In this document: in pieces, positions 1 through 9,800 of the stretch
How the letters are laid out: each line of letters begins with the position of its first letter
How positions within the stretch are numbered: position 1 is the stretch's first letter
Source: Bacteroidota bacterium
GTDB taxonomy: Bacteria > Bacteroidota > Bacteroidia > Bacteroidales > F082
DNA length: 64,000 nt
Reading direction: 5' to 3'
NCBI GenBank assembly: GCA_016845175.1
Contig: JAERTD010000091.1
Coordinates: forward strand, 23,325 to 87,324
Program-made: the position numbers and the translations under genes
Notes under the pieces: model-generated
Seen by the model: the letters and a program-made list of their open reading frames with translations, nothing else
Database searches by the model: none
What the model was told of the DNA's origin: nothing

Positions 1-984
1 TTTTCCATCAGGTGAGATAGCCCATGAATTGATACTCTTGCTGGCATCTTTTAGCTCAGCCCTGGCATTCAGAAAATCATTATTAATGTTGACTTTAACC
101 TGACTTATCTGGCCAGTTGCCAAATCATAATTAAAAATATAGCCTGCATTTTCATAGATAATAGATTCGTTACCCAAAGAAGGGAACTTAATATCATAAT
201 CAGTATAGTTGGTAAGCTTACTGGTTTGTTTGGTATTCAGGTCATAGGCAAACAAATTCATGGTTCGGTCACGATCGGACAAGAAGTATACTTTATCACC
301 TGCCCACATAGGAAAGATATCCTGAGCTTTATTATTGGTAATATTGGTGGTGGTTTTATTGTCGAAATCATAAATCCAAACATCATCAGCCATACCACCT
401 TCATAGTATTTCCAGGTACGGAACTCACGGAATACTCTGTTATAAGCCATTTTTTTACCATCAGGTGCATAGGAACACCAGCCCCCTGAAGGTAGTGGCA
501 GTTCCTCTGATAATCCTCCATTATCAGCCACTATGAACAATTGTCCCTTAAAGGAATTAAAGGTTTGCTTACGGGAACGGAATACAATATGTTCATCGTC
601 CGCCCAGGTCATCACAATATTATTCGGCCCCATACGGTCAGAGATATCATCCCTGTTTAAGGTAGCCGTATAGGTTAATCGTGTAGGCACACCGCCATCG
701 GCAGGAATGGTATACACTTCTGTATTGCCATCATATTGCCCGGTAAACGCAATCTGGCTGCCATCGGGCGAAAATCGTGGAAACATCTCATAACCCAGAT
801 CATCACTTGTTAGTTTTCTTGCAGTTCCTCCGGTCAGAGGTACTGAATAGAGGTCACCAGCATAGGTAAACACCACCTGATCACCATGAACAGCAGGAAA
901 ACGCAACAAACGCACATTCTCCTGAGCTGTCAGGAATGCCATGCTACTCACAAGCATTAGCATCATCATTGTAAATCTTCTCAT
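1..984 (-). CDS. Tricorn-like protease, N-terminal beta-propeller part (cut by window edge)
   Basis: Reading the minus strand from the ATG at 984 gives an open frame of 328 codons that leaves the window at base 1. It starts with a signal peptide (MRRFTMMMLMLVSSMAFLTA, then QE). The rest is made of TolB/tricorn-type propeller blades, for example FPRFSPDGSQIAFTG, SYAPDGKKMAYNRVF and FPMWAGDKVYFLSDRD. In Bacteroidota this arrangement usually belongs to secreted tricorn homologues of about 1,050-1,100 residues, with propeller domains followed by PDZ and S41 serine protease domains that degrade peptides. Only the propeller part is visible, so the protease domain is an inference from the family. 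A TolB-like protein without a protease domain is the alternative. Confidence 0.75.
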   Translation of the reverse strand, partial: MRRFTMMMLMLVSSMAFLTAQENVRLLRFPAVHGDQVVFTYAGDLYSVPLTGGTARKLTSDDLGYEMFPRFSPDGSQIAFTGQYDGNTEVYTIPADGGVPTRLTYTATLNRDDISDRMGPNNIVMTWADDEHIVFRSRKQTFNSFKGQLFIVADNGGLSEELPLPSGGWCSYAPDGKKMAYNRVFREFRTWKYYEGGMADDVWIYDFDNKTTTNITNNKAQDIFPMWAGDKVYFLSDRDRTMNLFAYDLNTKQTSKLTNYTDYDIKFPSLGNESIIYENAGYIFNYDLATGQISQVKVNINNDFLNARAELKDASKSINSWAISPDGK

Positions 985-1171
985 ATTACACTGTTTGTTA
1001 AAGAATCAAAGGCCTTTAAATAACTAATTTCATGCCACTTTACCCTATGATCTGGTTTATATGCATTTAGAAAAGAAGGCCATCGAATACTGTTCAATTG
1101 TGTACAATATTACATCAAATCTTGTCCGCATCTGTACATAGTATTTAGGTCCATAAAGCTGATCAAATTAC

Positions 1172-1179
1172 TATTTTTG
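1172..1179 (+). promoter_or_regulatory. Bacteroidota -7 box (TATTTTTG) for the EEP-family gene
   Basis: TATTTTTG matches TAnnTTTG. It overlaps a TTG codon at 1177 that could be mistaken for a start, which favours the ATG at 1198. No clear TTG lies 19-21 bp upstream. Confidence 0.5.
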
Positions 1180-1197
1180 TGTATGCGGTATTTATTA

Positions 1198-1998
1198 ATG
1201 AAACCTATTGTAATTGCCGGGCTTTTGTTTTGGGGCCTTTGTTCCACAACACTTGCACAAACCAGCGCAGATAGCGGAACCATTATCAGGGTTTTGACAT
1301 TTAATATCCTCCATGGAGCAACCACTCAGGGCACTTTCGATCTGGACCTTATAGCCCGGGTTATACAAGAGTCTCAGGCCGACATTGTAGCTTTACAGGA
1401 AGTGGATTTTAAAACCCGGCGCGCCAAAAACTATGATCTGGCTACAGAATTGGGATGGCGTACAAAAATGGCCTCAGTATTTGGAAAAGCCATGGATTAC
1501 GACGGAGGTGCTTATGGAGAGGCCATATTATCCAAACACAGTTTTGCAGGCTCACGTCTGGTTAATTTGCCGCATAGCCCTGATCATGAACCAAGAGCGG
1601 CACTAGAAGTTCTGATTGCCTTTAACGAACAAGACACTATTTCTTTTATCGCTACCCATCTTGATCATTTACGGGATGATAGTGACCGATTCAATCAGAC
1701 GAAGGCAATCGTCCAGGTTTTCAATGCAGTTGATTACCCTTGCATTATCGCCGGCGATTTAAACGATATCCCTGGCAGCAGAAGTATTCAGACCATGGAA
1801 AACCATTGGACAGCAACCTATGAACCCGGCCATGCAGCTCCCACCTTTCCTTCTGATCACCCCAGAAAAAAAATCGACTACATCATGTATAAGCCTCAAA
1901 AACGTTGGCGCCTGATTAGTACCGAAGTTATTGCCGACTCTATAGCTTCTGATCATTGTGCCTATATGGCTGTTCTTGAACTTTTGGACAAACCTTGA
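1198..1998 (+). CDS. Secreted endonuclease/exonuclease/phosphatase (EEP) family protein
   Basis: The protein belongs to the metal-dependent EEP phosphodiesterase fold (DNase I, sphingomyelinase, inositol phosphatase relatives). Visible signatures are the N-terminal strand TFNILHG, the metal-binding glutamate in IVALQEVD, THLDHL, AGDLND and the C-terminal catalytic SDHCAY. Starting at ATG 1198 gives a clean signal peptide (MKPIVIAGLLFWGLCSTTLA, then Q), so the enzyme should be exported. In-frame starts at 1177 (TTG) and 1183 (ATG) lie in or beside the -7 box and are less likely. The substrate cannot be read from sequence: nucleic acid, phospholipid or sugar phosphate are all possible. It is transcribed away from the tricorn-like gene and looks monocistronic. 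Confidence 0.82.
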   Translation: MKPIVIAGLLFWGLCSTTLAQTSADSGTIIRVLTFNILHGATTQGTFDLDLIARVIQESQADIVALQEVDFKTRRAKNYDLATELGWRTKMASVFGKAMDYDGGAYGEAILSKHSFAGSRLVNLPHSPDHEPRAALEVLIAFNEQDTISFIATHLDHLRDDSDRFNQTKAIVQVFNAVDYPCIIAGDLNDIPGSRSIQTMENHWTATYEPGHAAPTFPSDHPRKKIDYIMYKPQKRWRLISTEVIADSIASDHCAYMAVLELLDKP

Positions 1999-2060
1999 TG
2001 TAAGATGGCCTCAGTTTTAACCAGGGAGCAGTTGATTTTAAAGTTCAGCGCCCTTCCATA

Positions 2061-2091
2061 TTGATATGTTAGGAACAATTTGGTAAATTTG
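2061..2091 (+). promoter_or_regulatory. Bacteroidota promoter TTG-N20-TAAATTTG
   Basis: TTG at 2061-2063 and TAAATTTG at 2084-2091 are 20 bp apart, the expected -33/-7 geometry for the primary sigma factor of Bacteroidota. The ATG at 2119 follows 27 bp later. Confidence 0.6.
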
Positions 2092-2118
2092 CATCCCAAC
2101 CAACTTAATTAGCATCAT

Positions 2119-2574
2119 ATGAAATCACTTTCAATCACTAGTAAAGACATACTTATACCCCTATTTTTGGTTCTTTTTGCCTTTGCTTTGCAATCTTGCA
2201 TGAAAACCAATGATCCCCCTTATGATATCGTTCGTACTGATGTAATGACAACGGTGACGGTGAAGGATATCTCAGGAAACCCTGTGGCTGATGAGGAGGT
2301 GAACTGGCGCATCCATATTTACAACTGGCAAACTTATACGGACAGCAATATGGAAAGTGGTGTGGTAACCACAGGAAGTGACGGAAAAGTGGATCTACCC
2401 TTGTACGAATGCCAGATCAACGCTGGCTTGCTTGTGCGTATAACCGCTTATGTGGCCGGACAGGATGTTCATACCAATGAACCTGCCAGTGTTTCATTTA
2501 ATGATGCCGCCAATGTAGCTAATGCAGAAGGCTTCGCAGAAGTACAAATAGATTACGAAATTACCAAACCATAG
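2119..2574 (+). CDS. Small lipoprotein with one Ig-like/carboxypeptidase-regulatory-like domain
   Basis: A 151-residue protein with a lipoprotein signal peptide ending in LQSC (Cys27), so it is probably anchored in the outer membrane or periplasm. The mature part (TTVTVKDISGNPVADEEVNW at its start) resembles the beta-sandwich domains that Bacteroidota use in surface lipoproteins. No catalytic motif is visible and I do not recognise a specific family. Its stop is 2 bp from the stop of the convergent helicase gene, so there is almost no room for a separate terminator. Confidence 0.7.
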   Translation: MKSLSITSKDILIPLFLVLFAFALQSCMKTNDPPYDIVRTDVMTTVTVKDISGNPVADEEVNWRIHIYNWQTYTDSNMESGVVTTGSDGKVDLPLYECQINAGLLVRITAYVAGQDVHTNEPASVSFNDAANVANAEGFAEVQIDYEITKP

Positions 2575-2576
2575 TT

Positions 2577-5500
2577 CTAATCCACAGTAACTTCCAACAC
2601 TTCCACTTTCTGGTTGAGGTATACCAATAAGAGTTTAATCTTTGAATAACCCAGCTCTGCGAACAGTTGGGCATAGTCTTTTACCTGTTTGTTGTGTGAA
2701 ACATCCCGATCACCGGTCTTATAATCAATAATAGTTAAAGTGTCATTCTGAATCACCACCCGATCCGGTCGGTGTGATTTACCTTTTGCATCTATAACCT
2801 CTGTTTCATTCTTAACGATTACCTCTTGGGTAAAAAGAGAGGCTAGTTTAGGATGTTCAACTACATCTGCCAACAGTTGTTGAATTGTTTTGGACTCCTC
2901 CCTATCAATCTGACCAGCCAGATGACTCTCATTCACTACTTTGGAAACCTCAGTTGCAGTGATAATTCGTGAGAGCATTTGGTGGATGAGTTTACCATAG
3001 GTTCGGGCCGGTTTACTATCGATCATTTCCCAATATACCTCATCTGAGGGTGCCAGTTTTACCAGTTCCTGCCAATTGGTAGAGGCAAAAGATTTAATTT
3101 CCACTGACTTATTCTTCCCATCACTTTTCTTTAAATTTAAGTCTGACAGGCTCCCCCATTCATAATGTTGCTTATCATCCTCCCATAAATGCTGGTCTAT
3201 GAGAAAATCCTGAAGGAATTTTCCATACAAATCTCCTCCCCGACCGCCTCCCAATCTCCCGGTAATAATTAAACTACTAACTGCTCGGGTAAATGCAACA
3301 TATACAAGATTGATAAAATCGATTAGACGTTTGTTTTGTTCTTCCTCCAGAATGTCTATCTTATTCAGGAAGGCAAGTTCGCCGGACAAAGGTAACTGAC
3401 TTACTTTCAAACCTTTTAAATCTTCATTATGGATGGGAGTCCAGAAGATATTTTTACCTTTTAAAGTCGTCGTCTGTGCAATATCTACGATGACAGCTTC
3501 AAATTTCAAGCCCTTAGCCTTATGTACGGTCATGACCTGTATGGCCTCCTCACCCTCGGGCATGGATATGAATAATTTATCTTTTTTGTCTTCCCATCGC
3601 TTTAAAAAACCCTCGAGGCTAGCCTTTCCCTGTTGTTGGTACTCAAATACAAAATCGAGAAAGAACTGAAGGTACACATTTGGCTTAGGGTCTCTGAGCA
3701 AATACCGAATGGCAAATTCGGCCATCTCATATACTGTAAACCCTTGTATCAAGGTGTAAAAACCTTCAAAATTGTAATACTCTGCTGCTTTCGATTTCAA
3801 ACCTTTGTCTACGGCTTTAAAAGCATGGTGAAAAGGTCCCTTAATGATTTCCGAATAAATCAGGTTTTGCACAAAAGAGGCTTGTACCACCCTATCATTC
3901 GGTGTAAGTACCAGGGTCAGGAAATCAATAATCAACCGTACATAGGGTGCATTTTGAAGCAACAGCGATTCAGATGAAACCACCTGATAACCTTTTCCCA
4001 AGAGATAAGCAGCCACCTCGGCCGTATTTTTATTGGTTCGTGACAGTACACAAATATCACTTTGACTGTATCCCTGCTTTAGCAATAGTTCAATACTGGA
4101 TTCAAAATGCTGCATTCTTAAGTTGGCGTAATCAGCTACTTTTTCTGAGTAAATCAGATCCATAGCAACATACCCCCCCTTCTTCTCTTCCTTTTCCTCT
4201 ACCAGTTGTTGGTGGCCTTTGAAAATATCCTGTATGCCTTGGTTATCCTTTTTCAAAAACTCAAAAAACAGATTATTGAAATCCACTACCTCTTTCATGG
4301 ACCTATAGTTGGTGTCCAGATTGACTTCCCTATAATGTTCTTTCAATAAGGATTCTCGCTGCATGGATTCAGGTGAAATCTCTGTCTGATACAGTTTTGG
4401 CAGCTGAGTGAATAAACCCACTTCACCATTTCGAAAGCGATAAATGGCTTGTTTGGCATCGCCTACCAACATATTAAAATTCCCGACTGAAAGGGATTCC
4501 TCTATGAGTGGAAGCAGGTTATTCCATTGTAATATGGAGGTATCCTGAAACTCATCAATAAGAAAGTGAGAATACTTTCTGCCCAGGCGCTCATAAATAA
4601 AGGGTACTGGTTGGCCAGAGATTTCATTGCTTATGCGCTTGTTAAATTCAGAAATATGAACACTTTGGTTTTCCTCGGTGTGTTGCTGAAATAAATCAGC
4701 AATTTCTTTCGTTAAGGCAACGGCATATATCTTGGCATACAGCAATTTAAAAAGGAAATAATGAGGTATATAGGTCTGGATACTATTGAAGGCTGCTAAT
4801 AATTTATCCTTAATACTATCAATTGAGGTTTTGGTAGCGCTATCTATCTTTTTAGTATACCATATACCTTCTTCAATGGTTTTATTCACATTTGAATTAC
4901 CCTGGAAGTGATCATCCTTTACTAGGGTACTGCTTTTAACAAAGTACCCGTATATCCCTCTGGCGCCATAGTACAGATCAGATGGTTCCAAATGCTGGCC
5001 AGCAATTAATTCAAGTGCATCTTTTGAGGTTTTTTGTATGGCAGACTTAATGGCAGCAGCATTAGATCTGATGCGCGAGATAATCCTTAAAAAGTCGTCC
5101 ATGGTAAGTGATTCCAGTTGCCTGACAAAGTCGAACCCATCCTCCTTCAATTGCTGACTCACAAAATCATACAACTTCCTTGTGGGATCATATGCCCCCT
5201 CATCTTCAATGGTTGAGAGCACATAGTTTAGCATAATATTAGTCAGGCTGTCATCATGGCCTACTTTCTTATATAAATCTTCAATAATATCGGGAATGAT
5301 ATCATCCTGATCAATTACTACTTCAAAATTCTGAGGCAGTTTTACATCCAATGCAAAGGTCCTTATGATCCTGTGTACAAAGGCATCTATGGTGCTGATG
5401 GCAAAATCATCATACCGATGAAGAATCAACCCAAGTAATTTTTTGGACTGAAGTCTCAGCTCATCTTCAGTCATATTGAGTGATTGGGTAAGCCCCTCAA

Positions 5501-5711
5501 ACTCATTCGAGATTGGTTTATCTGAAGTAGATAACTCAGCAAGGGCCTTGAGAATGCGATCCTTCATCTCGTTGGCAGCCTTGTTGGTAAAAGTTATGGC
5601 CAGTACCCTTCGGAAGACCGATGGTTTTTGCAAACAAAGTCTCAAATATTCATTGACCAGGGTAGTGGTTTTCCCTGATCCAGCAGACGATTTGTATACA
5701 ACGAGACTCAC
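2577..5711 (-). CDS. RecB/AddA-type UvrD-family helicase with C-terminal nuclease
   Basis: A 1,044-residue superfamily 1A helicase. Walker A is SSAGSGKTT near residues 8-16, Walker B appears as LIDEFQDTS, and later helicase motifs include VMTVHKAKGLKFEAV and YVAFTRA. The C-terminus carries a RecB-type PD-(D/E)XK nuclease: GKLIHQML, then RPDRVVI, TIIDYKTGD and QVKDYAQLF. In AddAB/RecBCD enzymes this subunit unwinds and resects double-strand DNA ends for recombination. The start is GTG at 5711, because an in-frame TGA lies two codons upstream and the Walker A motif follows at once. The AddB-like partner that often sits beside such genes is absent here, so it must be elsewhere or missing. Confidence 0.88.
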   Translation of the reverse strand: MSLVVYKSSAGSGKTTTLVNEYLRLCLQKPSVFRRVLAITFTNKAANEMKDRILKALAELSTSDKPISNEFEGLTQSLNMTEDELRLQSKKLLGLILHRYDDFAISTIDAFVHRIIRTFALDVKLPQNFEVVIDQDDIIPDIIEDLYKKVGHDDSLTNIMLNYVLSTIEDEGAYDPTRKLYDFVSQQLKEDGFDFVRQLESLTMDDFLRIISRIRSNAAAIKSAIQKTSKDALELIAGQHLEPSDLYYGARGIYGYFVKSSTLVKDDHFQGNSNVNKTIEEGIWYTKKIDSATKTSIDSIKDKLLAAFNSIQTYIPHYFLFKLLYAKIYAVALTKEIADLFQQHTEENQSVHISEFNKRISNEISGQPVPFIYERLGRKYSHFLIDEFQDTSILQWNNLLPLIEESLSVGNFNMLVGDAKQAIYRFRNGEVGLFTQLPKLYQTEISPESMQRESLLKEHYREVNLDTNYRSMKEVVDFNNLFFEFLKKDNQGIQDIFKGHQQLVEEKEEKKGGYVAMDLIYSEKVADYANLRMQHFESSIELLLKQGYSQSDICVLSRTNKNTAEVAAYLLGKGYQVVSSESLLLQNAPYVRLIIDFLTLVLTPNDRVVQASFVQNLIYSEIIKGPFHHAFKAVDKGLKSKAAEYYNFEGFYTLIQGFTVYEMAEFAIRYLLRDPKPNVYLQFFLDFVFEYQQQGKASLEGFLKRWEDKKDKLFISMPEGEEAIQVMTVHKAKGLKFEAVIVDIAQTTTLKGKNIFWTPIHNEDLKGLKVSQLPLSGELAFLNKIDILEEEQNKRLIDFINLVYVAFTRAVSSLIITGRLGGGRGGDLYGKFLQDFLIDQHLWEDDKQHYEWGSLSDLNLKKSDGKNKSVEIKSFASTNWQELVKLAPSDEVYWEMIDSKPARTYGKLIHQMLSRIITATEVSKVVNESHLAGQIDREESKTIQQLLADVVEHPKLASLFTQEVIVKNETEVIDAKGKSHRPDRVVIQNDTLTIIDYKTGDRDVSHNKQVKDYAQLFAELGYSKIKLLLVYLNQKVEVLEVTVD

Positions 5712-5773
5712 AGTTCAAATTTGATTACACATAATGAGGCAATAGCTTGAATTGAACTTGCCATGAATCGGCA

Positions 5774-6850
5774 TTATTCAATCATAAATTTCTTCTGTAT
5801 ATACTGATTACCAACATGTAACAGCACAATATAAACACCTGACTTCAAACCATATTTTCGGCTCGAAATACTTAATTGGACCTCTCCTTTATCGATTACT
5901 TTAGGTTCAGATTGAATGAACATATTGGATTGAAGGTCGTAAACTGTATATACAACCTGAGCTTTTTCCAGTTGGGTATACTCAAGGAAGAACCTATCAT
6001 GGACAGGGTTGGGATACAGGCTCAAATTATTGCCTTTGATATAATTAATTTCGGGAATATCAATTAAATTATCCCTCACAGAATCAACATATTGAACAAA
6101 GACACCACCCACATTATAATTCTTAGTGATGGTAAGCAAAGGCCACTTATGCCCCTTACCCAGCCATTTATATTCTGTATATATCCGGTTCACCGGAACA
6201 CCCATATCCAGTGAATCGATATAAATGCTATCATATTCCACAACCTCAGATCGCAACCTTATGGTCTCAAAGACCCCATAAGGCGTGATAAGACTGCCCC
6301 AACCATCCACATAATTGTGTCGTTTTTTATCCACCATAATATATCCAAGCTTATCAAGACCAAAGGCCAGATAAGCATTTGAAGAATCTTCAGAGCCATA
6401 ACTCAGTGGAAAACTAAACAAGACATCAGGGGTTTCATATTTAAAAGGAATGGGAAGTACATCTATGGAAGCTGTAAAACCAGCCTCATTATAGGATGTT
6501 TCAGCATTCTTATAAAAGCCATAGGTATTGGTGAGCTCGAAGGAACCCAAGCTCAGGTCTTGCTGTAAACGTTTGGCCTGATTGGCAGTATTCAGGAACC
6601 AGAAACCGATGGGAACAGCCATAGGATTAACGAAGGTGTCCAGCTGTTGGCTAATGGGTATCAAATCGGAAAAATCCCAGGTATAATTTGCACCAGTTTC
6701 CTCAATCATGTCTAAATCCAGGTTAATCCCGGTACTGATTCTCACTGTATCCCCTAGTTGTGGTAAATCGGACTGATCGATCACTATCTGTGCCTGGCTC
6801 AAAAGCACAAACATTACCAGTATGCTGACCGAAAATAATTTAATCATCAT
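5774..6850 (-). CDS. T9SS type A sorting domain protein of unknown function
   Basis: A 358-residue secreted protein with an N-terminal signal peptide (MMIKLFSVSILVMFVLLSQA, then QI). Its C-terminal ~80-residue domain begins LSLYPNPVHDRFFLEY and ends with a basic strand (KKFMIE), the pattern of type IX secretion type A cargo. The middle region (~25-265) is beta-rich with no recognised catalytic motif. Its ATG overlaps the stop codon of tamB (TGATG), so the two are probably translationally coupled in one transcript. That makes an envelope role likely but does not identify it. Confidence 0.8.
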   Translation of the reverse strand: MMIKLFSVSILVMFVLLSQAQIVIDQSDLPQLGDTVRISTGINLDLDMIEETGANYTWDFSDLIPISQQLDTFVNPMAVPIGFWFLNTANQAKRLQQDLSLGSFELTNTYGFYKNAETSYNEAGFTASIDVLPIPFKYETPDVLFSFPLSYGSEDSSNAYLAFGLDKLGYIMVDKKRHNYVDGWGSLITPYGVFETIRLRSEVVEYDSIYIDSLDMGVPVNRIYTEYKWLGKGHKWPLLTITKNYNVGGVFVQYVDSVRDNLIDIPEINYIKGNNLSLYPNPVHDRFFLEYTQLEKAQVVYTVYDLQSNMFIQSEPKVIDKGEVQLSISSRKYGLKSGVYIVLLHVGNQYIQKKFMIE

Positions 6851-9800
6851 CAGAGGTTTTCATTGGTTTGGTTTTCCTCTTTATTCTTGGGCTTTCTTGG
6901 ACGACTTCTCTGAAAGAGCTCTGCAAATTTGTTAAACTCTTTTCTAAACGCAATCCCAATCCCCTGAGTATAAGGAGCCACTTTATCATAATTGGCATAA
7001 TTATACCATGAGTTTGTATTGGAATGGTTAAAAGCTTTCAATACCCAGCGTCCGTTTTTCGTGAGTTTGTAGCCAATATCGACATCCCCAACGATATTAC
7101 TGGCATTTTGACCTGAGCGGTCGTAGGTAACACCAAAATTGCCATCGATGGTCAAACGATCATCAAAAAGTTGTGTGGATAGGGCCACCTCGAATTCTTC
7201 CTGTGATATTTCGTCTCCGGGTTTATAGTTTACCCCAATATCAAAAGCATCACTGATTTGTGATAACATGCCACTGAGTTGGTTACTCAACACCGTATAA
7301 TAAGATGAACTTAAAGTGAGGTTTGAAGCATTGCTGTAACTGAAGGATCCCAACACCAATAGTGAGATCATTTGCTGATTCATCATGGCAGGATTGGTGG
7401 TGTCCAGTTCGGCAAAAACGGCTCGTTTCAAATCAGGGTCGAGTTCAGGAATTTTTATTTCAAATGATATATCGGGGTCGAGCAATTGATTGGAGAGTAT
7501 GACGTAGCATTCCACATTGACCCTGTTTTTAATGGATGAAGAATCATCAATGACTATTCCCAGGCTGTTCAGATTGGCTTTGACCCTGTATAAACCCTTC
7601 ATATTCACATTGGCTTCATAGGGATCGCCGGTCCAGGATATGCGCCCACCTCTGACCAGCTCAAAACGCTTGCTAACCAGATTTCCAATGGTAAAATGGA
7701 AGGATCCTTTTTCCACATTGTAATCGCCCACCAGGCTCATATCGCCACTGGAATTGGCTTGCATGCTCAAATCACCAAGCCCCTCAGTTTCAATACTTCC
7801 CATGTCAGACGGCAAGTAGATGGTTACTTTGGCGTCGGGTGTGATGCCCATATTTACATCAACCTCATAACTGGAAGATGCTTTGGCCTGAAGCGCCTCC
7901 GCTTTGCGGCTTTCCAGTTCTTCCAATGAATCTGCCTTACTCTTCACAAATACGATATAATCCTGATCAGAAATCTCCACTGAATATTCAAGAGGCAAGC
8001 TTACATCCGTTCCCGTTCCAGTATTGGCATCAAGGCTTAGTTTGATATCTTCAGGACTGCCTTTTAACTGTATATTTCCCGACATAATGGCCGTTCCATA
8101 ATACAGCTCATTCATCCTACGGGTTGTGTTAAAAAACAAGAACCTATCGGTCACAATCTCTGCATCAAATATTGGATTACTAAAATGCTGATGTTTCAGT
8201 TGCCCGTTGATGCGTGCCTGATTTCCAATAGTATCGTAAAGGATTAGCTGATCGAAGTTTACACTGTTAGGTTCAAAACTAATGGTATTTGAAAAGGAGT
8301 ATTTCGTATTCAGATAGTTGATCAACAAACTGGTACGGTTCATTTCAAGGCTACCACTGAGTACAGGTTCAGCCAGGCTACCACTGAGTGTCATATCTCC
8401 TGATGCTTTTCCTTCGATTTGGGAAACATAATCGTCGAGGAAGGGTTCGAGGGCCCTTAGCTTAAACCTGTTGAAGGAGATATCGAGATCGATATTGTTT
8501 GTTTTTCTAAAGGGGTAATAATAGCCATCCACCACAAAAACTTCCCCTATACCTGCGGCACCCTCCCTAACGATTTGAGATTTCACGAAAACCGAATTCT
8601 GGACGTTGTCCCATGTGTTAAAAAGGCGTGCAGTACCCAGATACTCTTCATTGAAATAAAAATCATTGATGGTGATATCAGATACAACAGCCAGATTACC
8701 TGAAAGTATAGAAAAATCACAATCGCCATCAATTATACCATCAAGGTCAAAGTTTAGTGTTTGGGTGAGTAGGTCAAAGTTTGACAAATTCCAGGCATCA
8801 AACTCTACCCGCAAAGAATCATTGTCTTTTTCGGGAAAAGTACCCTTGACCATAAATCTTGAAATACCTCCGTGAACAGCCACATCATGGAACACAATCC
8901 CGTTACTATCCAACACTATACGATTAGCAGCATCAATGGTCCACAAGGTATCATTGACCCAAATGTCAGAACGGGAAATATGTGCCACTGTTGCATACCC
9001 CATGTTCTGCAGGCTTCCTCTCAAATCACCTCGATTCATGAATTGGCTCTGTTCATTATCCCAGCTCAATTTGTAATCCAATAGGTCATCATTGGCTCCC
9101 ATGGAAAGCTTCATATCATCCAGTCCAAAGACTGTTTTATTATCCTCTGTACTATCTTTAATGATAACTTCCTGTGCCGTATAATTCAGTTTTAGTCCAT
9201 TGGTGCGTGATTTTAGCGTGAGGTGATTATCCTGGAAACGAACCCCCATATAATTCATCTCTTCTGCATCAAAATCCAGCTTAACCTTCCTGTCACTAAA
9301 ATTAAAGTTGGCCTCCATATGTGCTTCAGATCCCAGGTCCAGGCTCGGGACAATATGGTTTCTGATGATACTGACATCGTCAAGATCGACCAATACATTG
9401 AGGTTTTTATTATTGACACTGTCCAATGCTCCATCCAATTGTTCTACCTGATAGTAGGAATTGAGTAAATTAATGACCTGGTCAGGCAAGTCCAACAATT
9501 GATAATGTCCATCCATATGGACTTTTCCATAATCCCAGATTAGATCAATCACATGACCACTTCCCACCACATTTGACTTGTGCAGTGCAAGGCGGTTCAG
9601 CGGGTAGGTTTGTTCACCAAAACTCAGCAGTGCAGTATCCACTAACAACTGACCAGTCATGGTATTTAAATCAAATCCATTGAAGTCCAGCTTTATTTTA
9701 CCTTTCAATCCCAGATCATCCAAGGGCCACAAGTTAATTTCATCCATGTGAGCCCTGATCAGATCAGCTTCTACTTTTACTCCTGGCTTATCACCAAAAT

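Noticed and set aside
226..489. 87-codon plus-strand frame at the window start
   Set aside because: It lies opposite the tricorn-like gene and has no protein-like features; the minus-strand frame has clear propeller repeats.
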